Source: Pycnopodia helianthoides (lineage: Eukaryota > Echinodermata > Asteroidea > Forcipulatida > Asteriidae). From it: DNA of 64,000 bases. Of the stretch, positions 60,001-64,000 are shown in pieces (positions within the stretch are counted from its first letter, which is position 1; the number at the start of each line of letters is the position of its first letter). The stretch covers positions 10,196,376 through 10,260,375 of the forward strand of contig CM063244.1 in the NCBI GenBank assembly GCA_032158295.1. The letters run 5' to 3'. A program made the translations under genes and the position numbers. Under the pieces are notes generated by a model. The model did not search any database, was not told the DNA's origin, and worked only from the letters and a program-made list of their open reading frames with translations.

Positions 60001-63000
60001 CTTGCTAATCAGTTGAATATGGAATGCAACATTTTCTGCCTTACTGGAACAGCTTTTTGAAGTAGTTTCCCAGAGATCAAACTCTAATATAACAGAAGAT
60101 GCATTCAAGCTATTCTAGGCGCAGATATAGTTCAGAACTATCACACCCAAAAACAATGAGTTGTTCGTGCTGTTGCACGAACACCTCAATAAATAACACA
60201 ACATAAAATCGTTCTCCTCAGGGGGGCAATTGTATTTAAAACTAAAAAATGCATGTGGTATGCACAAAAGATAGCTTGACCCACATAAATAAATGTAGAA
60301 CAGTTCTGATCACGTTAAATCAATTAGGTACATTGTAACATGAACATTGATACAAGTTGTAAACAACACAACAAATAGACCATTTACTAGCTAGCAAGTG
60401 ACTGGTAAAAATGGTCTATTTGTTGTGTTGTGTTGTTTACAACTTGTACATTCAAAATGAGCTGCTTAATGCGTGTAGCTAACTTTGATCTTCAATATGG
60501 ATGCTACTAAAAACACCATCATAAAACCAAATTTGTTGGCCTCTAGGTCTTTTGTATTTCGCCAGAGAGCAAAAATACTGCTAAACCATAGATTAAATCT
60601 TGCTGAATCTAGGTGAAAGTTGTTTGGTGTAATTCACACCCACATGTCACCGGATGCCCAGAGGTTGTTTTTTTTTGGGGGGGAAGGAAGGAAGTGTCAG
60701 TTTTTTTTTTTTTGTCTTCCTTGTACCAGCCATCACTGAACATCTGTCAGCCTATAGATATATATGTTTGTATTATTGTTAGTTCCTTTTTTTATATAAT
60801 TCTCAATGTTCATGTTACAATGTACCTAATTGATTTAACGTGATCAGAACTGTTCTACATTTATTTATGTGGGTCAAGCTATCTTTCGTGCATACCACAT
60901 GCATTTTTTAGTTTTAAATACAATTGCCCCCCTGAGGAGAACGATTTTATGTTGTGTTATTTATTGAGGGGTTTCGTGCAACAGCACGAACAACTCATTG
61001 TTTTTGTTCGTTTTTTTATATTAATTTTTTTTTAAAGTTTTTCTTCTTCTTCTTCTGCGCAGGATTGTCCGCACCAAAACATCAGTCCACGAATTATCAC
61101 GTATAGTACAATACAATATCAAACTCATTTTGTAGTCTGACTTTTGGGAAAAACCAATTCCCTCTACCTCCTAGCCCCCCCCCCCCCACTTCAGATCTAC
61201 TTTATTGGCCAATGAAAAGATAAGCAGGGCAGTTCTTGTCAGAACTAAGTAATCTCCTGAAGTTCGAATCCTACTCCGCGGCAGTAGAATAACAGCAAGA
61301 CAAGTTCTCAAAGAACAAAATCTACAGGGCATAATAGATGTATACACATTGTGTTACTGCAAACTGAATTTTCTTTAAATTTGAAATCGCCATCAATGTA
61401 AGATTGTTTGTTTTCTTCCATTGAGCTGTGTATACACTTTTTGCCTGCAGGAAGTCCAGGCTCTGTGGCTCTTTTTGTAAATTATGTGATGCCATGAGTC
61501 GCATGGTCTGTAAAAGATAACACATTGAACAAAGGAGATAGTTGTTGGCGTTGTGTTGACTTGTCTTGACTTTGTTGCCTTGCAGAGGTTAACGGAGGTC
61601 AAGAACCATTCGCTGGCTCAGCTGTCAGTCTACAATCCACGGGTGGAGGCTTTAATGTGAGTACAATGTCCTGTATGTTTCCTGTCATGCAAGCTGCACA
61701 TGTGAAATATTATAATCGACAGCCGGTATTCTTAATTTTGTGTTCTCTATTTTTTTATATATTTTATTTCATTCGGCACGCCCGAATAAAGATATTGACA
61801 AAATAGGGAGACCCGCAACATTAGGTGGCTCAATTAGTAGAGCGCCAGGGAAAAGAATCCCGCAACATTAGGTGGCTCAATTAGTAGAGCGCCAGGGAAA
61901 AGAATCCGCAACATTAGGTGGCTCAATTAGTAGAGCGCCAGGGAAAAGAATCACGCAACATTAGGTGGCTCAATTAGTAGAGCGCCAGGGAAAAGAATCC
62001 CGCAACATTAGGTGGCTCAATTAGTAGAGCGCCAGGGAAAGAATCCGCAACATAGGTGGCTCAATTAGTAGAGCGCCAGGGAAAAGAATCCCGCAACATT
62101 AGGTGGCTCAATTAGTAGAGCGCCAGGAAAGATCCCGCAACATTAGGTGGCTCAATTAGTAGAGTGCGAGGGAAAAGAATCCCTTTTTATAGCCAACCAC
62201 ATCCCCTCTTTTTATATATTCAATTAAACTGACTTTAGACCTTTCTATTGCAACGTCACAGCCCGAGTTTTTGCCAACCGAGGTCGGAAAAATATGGAAA
62301 GCCATAAATGCAAAACAAAAACAGATCGCCACAGTTTTTAACAATGTTACACAAATATTCAAAAATAGTGTTGAATTTGTTGGAAACAAAGCAACCAATC
62401 ATGAGAGGTACTTTACTTAGTTGAAAGTTTGCAGAAAATGTTCAAATTTTGTTGAAACATCTATTAACACGATTGAGTGTTTTGCTAACGTTCGGCCTTC
62501 CATGCCAACCAGCGCGGTTTGTTTATCAACAATGGAAAGGTCTATATGCTTAACATGGGACCAGGCACACAATCTTGTCATGGACCTGACCTTTGTGAGT
62601 TAATGCCTGCATTTAAGTCCCACCAAGCCAATATTGGGGAGGGGGGATTGGGGGAGAGCAGCAGGTCTAGTATAACACTTTACTTACATATAATTTGATT
62701 TCATCAGACCCCCAACAAACATTATTTTCTTTCTGTCTGGCTTCTAGGTCCGGAAGTTCTAGCCACAGCCGAAACTTTCTGGAAGGTGAACGAACTAAAA
62801 TATTGAAAAACTTTGATCTGATTGACACGATCAGGTGAAGAACTGTTTTCTCTTTGAATCTGTTTAACCAGCATGACATTTTTATATTTTTCCATGTTTT
62901 AGCTATTCTTGTCAAAGTTGTCTCCAGTCTCAGAATTTTTCTTGATAGAGGTTGAGACATCCTTGATAGATTTCCATTTTGTATATCTTGCGAGTACAGG

Positions 63001-64000
63001 AATGCAACACCAAGGGGCTCGGGAAGCTTTGTGTTTTGATCTGACAGAGATTCAAGTGTGTTATAAAAACCCATAAAAATTACAACTTCAGTCTGTGCTA
63101 CTTAAAGGCCCTGTACACTATTGGTAAGATTGAAAAACACAAATGTTCACAGATTCACACATAACTTACATGATTTAAAGTAAGTAATGGTAGAAAGGGT
63201 TCCTTCAAATATTTCTGCCTAAAATGCTATCGTCTCTGAGAAATGAGTAAAACAATAGTTTTTATCACTCGTGATAAAAACTTGATGTTTGAAAAAACAG
63301 AAAACACATAAGGTCTCTTTTCACTATTTTCTCGTGACCTCGATGACCAATTGAGCTCAAACTTTCACAGGTTTGTTTGTTCATGCATATGTTGAATCAC
63401 ACAAAATGTGGACACTGATTTTGAGCTTTTACCAAAAGTGTACAATACCTTTAAATGCAATATTTTTCAGTATCATACTCTTTAGCCCACCAGCTCTTCG
63501 TTAGATTATGTTGAAACTGTAACAGTTTGATTTACTGAATGTAAATTTTAGAAGCTTTTTTTCACAGGACAGAAAAAAACAAAGTTTTTATTTTTTCCAA
63601 AATATTTGTATAAAAGCACTTTAAATTCATCCTTTTTTTCTTTTTCTTTATTTTGAACATTATTTCGGTTGTTTTTTGTTGTTGTTTCCATTTCCCTTTT
63701 TTCTTTTGTTGCCTGTCACTTGTCTTTACAAAAGTCTCTTTTCTGGCAGATACCAGCACGTTACAATTTTATAGCAGTTATTTTTGATGTTTTTATTACT
63801 ATAATCCGTCTATGCAGCAAAAAAATCTTGGCTCTCAGTGCGTCCACATCAAGTCCTTCTCATCAGAGGTTGTACCAGAAAATCAGGACTCACTGTACCC
63901 TTTTCATACAAGCCAACATGCAAACTATGGATGCCCTTCCAACAAGCGAAGAGTTGCAAAAGCTGGAGGGGGAGCGTAGGGCTGCGATCGCCCGTCGAAT
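48023..64000 (+). CDS. RBSN: Rabenosyn-5, N-terminal ~390 residues (3' end outside window)
   Basis: RBSN is a Rab4/Rab5 effector that acts on early endosomes in recycling and fusion. Exons: 48009-48185 (ATG 48023), 49517-49672, 52424-52570, 54954-55115, 57235-57437, 61586-61656, 62748-62834 and 63818 to beyond 64000; all phases agree. Residues 18-39 form the N-terminal C2H2 finger (GFLCPICFKDLNSVYQLQTH, C18/C21/H34/H39). VALWPPQEL and IDRSTVETNKLLIRLEKL follow. The FYVE domain starts near residue 160: WKDD, CPFC (173/176), RRHHCR (185-190), CRLC, CLKC, then after an intron and a Gly/Glu-rich loop RICKHC (C249/C252). It binds PtdIns(3)P. Then come LTEVKNHSLAQL, RTKILKNFDLIDTI and SKKILALS, and a charged helix (SEELQKLEGERRAAIARR) cut by the window edge. 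Human rabenosyn-5 has the same order. Confidence 0.95.
48671..48793. mobile_element. Palindromic MITE (CTTCACAAAACTTTCCGCAA family)
   Basis: Left CTTCACAAAACTTTCCGCAA, right GCGTAAAGTTTTGTGAAATC; internal inverted pair CCACTTGTGCAATATTTATT and GAAATATTGCACAAGTGG. It lies in RBSN intron 1 of the recognised exons. Related fragments are at 18950-19040 and 21525-21625. Confidence 0.75.
49310..49440. repeat. GC-rich palindromic repeat in RBSN intron, just before exon 3
   Basis: GGTCTTAACTGGCCTTTTAA at the left pairs with TTTTAAACGGCCGGTTAAGACC at the right. The centre has GGGCCGTGGCCTAGCGATAA and TATCGCACGGCC. A diverged copy is at 38560-38640. It is the most GC-rich stretch in this intron. Confidence 0.65.
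49680..50600. repeat. 108-bp tandem repeat, about 8 units, in RBSN intron
   Basis: Units run CAACCCTCCTACTGTCTGAC, CATTCAATATTATCCGCTGT, AGTTTTGAATGCACTTTGTC, AGGCTGCAGTATGATATCAT and GTGGTGAATGCAATGCTCAA. The two best-preserved starts are 108 bases apart (50053 and 50161). Edge units are more diverged. A minus-strand fragment occurs at about 22255-22330. Confidence 0.92.
50601..52423. other. RBSN intron remainder
   Basis: AT-rich sequence between the 108-bp array and the exon starting at 52424. I see no coding exon, hairpin or recognisable repeat family here. Confidence 0.5.
53451..53635. mobile_element. Palindromic MITE, diverged copy of the 33818 family
   Basis: Left ATTTCACAAAGCTGCTTATA and right AAAGCAGCTCTGTAAAACAG are inverted. 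Interior blocks GCTGGTAACCTTTTTCTGG and TTTCTGCTGAGC match the family. Confidence 0.7.
53768..53902. mobile_element. Small palindromic MITE (GGACTAGTCCTAGG family)
   Basis: Left TTGATTTCACAAAACTCTTC, right CTCTTTGTGAAATCGGCC. The interior is built from repeated ACTAGTC palindromes (GGACTAGTCC, TAGGACTAGTCTTAAG, CAGACTAGTCTTATC). It lies in RBSN's fourth recognised intron region. Confidence 0.75.
54275..54322. repeat. (CAAA)n microsatellite
   Basis: Uninterrupted CAAA units, about 11 copies, flanked by unique sequence in an RBSN intron. Confidence 0.97.
55633..55733. repeat. 20-bp tandem repeat, five copies
   Basis: Five near-identical units of CACACTAGCAGGCCTGTGTG in the intron between the two FYVE exons of RBSN. 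The unit is itself an imperfect palindrome (CACAC...GTGTG), so the array can form cruciforms. The last unit has a single change. Confidence 0.95.
56437..56830 (+). mobile_element. tRNA-derived SINE (family 2), two heads in tandem
   Basis: First head: GGCCAGGTAGCTCAGTTGGT + AGAGCGCC, B-box-like GCAGGTCCAAGTCC. The family tail follows (CCATTTCCCTTGTGGGTTAT, TTAAGGTGATCCC). A second unit then comes with leader CGAACAAAGATATTGACAAA and a head missing the A box but keeping GGAGGTTGCAGGTTCAAGTC (B box) near 56760. This supports a head-to-tail multimer. Confidence 0.8.
57438..61585. other. RBSN intron 5 with internal segmental duplications
   Basis: Segment A (58015-58253) is repeated at about 59010-59258 (ACCAGGCAATTCTTCACCAT, ATTCGTTAACAACCCACATG). 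Segment B (58255-58640) is repeated at about 60415-60800 (AATGAGCTGCTTA, CCATAGATTAAATCTTGCTG). A third pair, around 57540-57640 and 59985-60080, shares TTCCCTGTTAGTTCTTGCT. No coding exon is recognised. Confidence 0.75.
60149..61005. mobile_element. 857-bp element with ~204-bp terminal inverted repeats
   Basis: Left arm 60149-60352 and right arm 60802-61005 are near-exact reverse complements, beginning AAAAACAATGAGTTGTTCGT. Differences are few (for example GAACACCTC versus GAAACCCCTC). Inside lies a second hairpin (60353-60448, ACAACACAACAAATAGACC and its complement) and then segment B, which also exists without these arms at 58255-58640. No transposase and no clear target duplication are seen. 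Confidence 0.85.
61775..62185 (+). repeat. Tandem array of a truncated SINE tRNA head, ~47-bp unit, 8 copies
   Basis: The family 2 leader (CGAATAAAGATATTGACAAA + ATAGGGAGAC) is followed by eight units of CGCAACATTAGGTGGCTCAA + TTAGTAGAGCGCCAGGGAAA + AGAATCC. Each unit keeps an A box-like TGGCTCAATTAGTAGAGCG but none has a B box. Copies differ by one or two bases and small deletions. It lies in an RBSN intron between 61656 and 62748. Confidence 0.92.
63102..63454. mobile_element. TTAA-flanked MITE, copy 5
   Basis: TTAA at 63102-63105 and 63451-63454. Termini are AAAGGCCCTGTACACTATTGG and AAAAGTGTACAATACCTTT. The interior matches the copy at 9388-9729 in reverse (GACCAATTGAGCTCAAACTT, CATGCATATGTTGAATCACA). 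It lies in the RBSN intron before the last exon in the window. Confidence 0.88.

Overview
This window is animal (metazoan) DNA: AT-rich, spliced genes with short exons, long introns and a dense load of short mobile elements. The protein sequences and repeat style suggest an echinoderm, most likely a sea star; that placement is inference from general familiarity, not a database match.

Four spliced protein-coding genes can be built. (1) 261-7627 (+): the 3' end of EEFSEC, the selenocysteine-specific elongation factor (five terminal exons; the gene starts upstream of the window). (2) 15288-26337 (-): a complete BDP1 gene (TFIIIB subunit B'') with nine coding exons, from the MRRAKIRPS start through the SANT domain to a long Pro/Gln/Thr-rich C-terminal exon. 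It converges on EEFSEC. Four places need a one-base frame correction, two of them independently supported by splice phase or conserved sequence. (3) 34841-42197 (+): a six-exon gene for a ~504-residue protein with four dsRNA-binding-type C2H2 fingers (C-x2-C-x12-H-x5-H), including one GC-AG intron. (4) 48023-64000 (+): RBSN (rabenosyn-5), with an N-terminal C2H2 finger, a split FYVE domain and the start of the coiled-coil region; it runs off the right edge.

Between BDP1 and the zinc-finger gene sits a near full-length CR1-type LINE (about 28376-32500, minus strand). It keeps ORF1, the endonuclease and the RT catalytic core, but has an internal deletion with a frame change that removes the N-terminal part of the RT.

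The rest is a layered repeat landscape. It holds five copies of a TTAA-flanked MITE (one nested in a SINE, which shows the empty target site), two tRNA-derived SINE families, several palindromic MITE families, a 652-bp near-perfect foldback element with 11-bp target duplications, and an 857-bp element with ~204-bp terminal inverted repeats. It also holds large minisatellites of 52, 41, 26, 21, 108, 47 and 20 bp. One minisatellite lies in a probable 3' UTR and one in an intron, where it is open in many frames.

The genes are unrelated housekeeping genes: selenoprotein translation, Pol III initiation, RNA binding and endosomal trafficking. I see no operon-like or dedicated multi-gene system.
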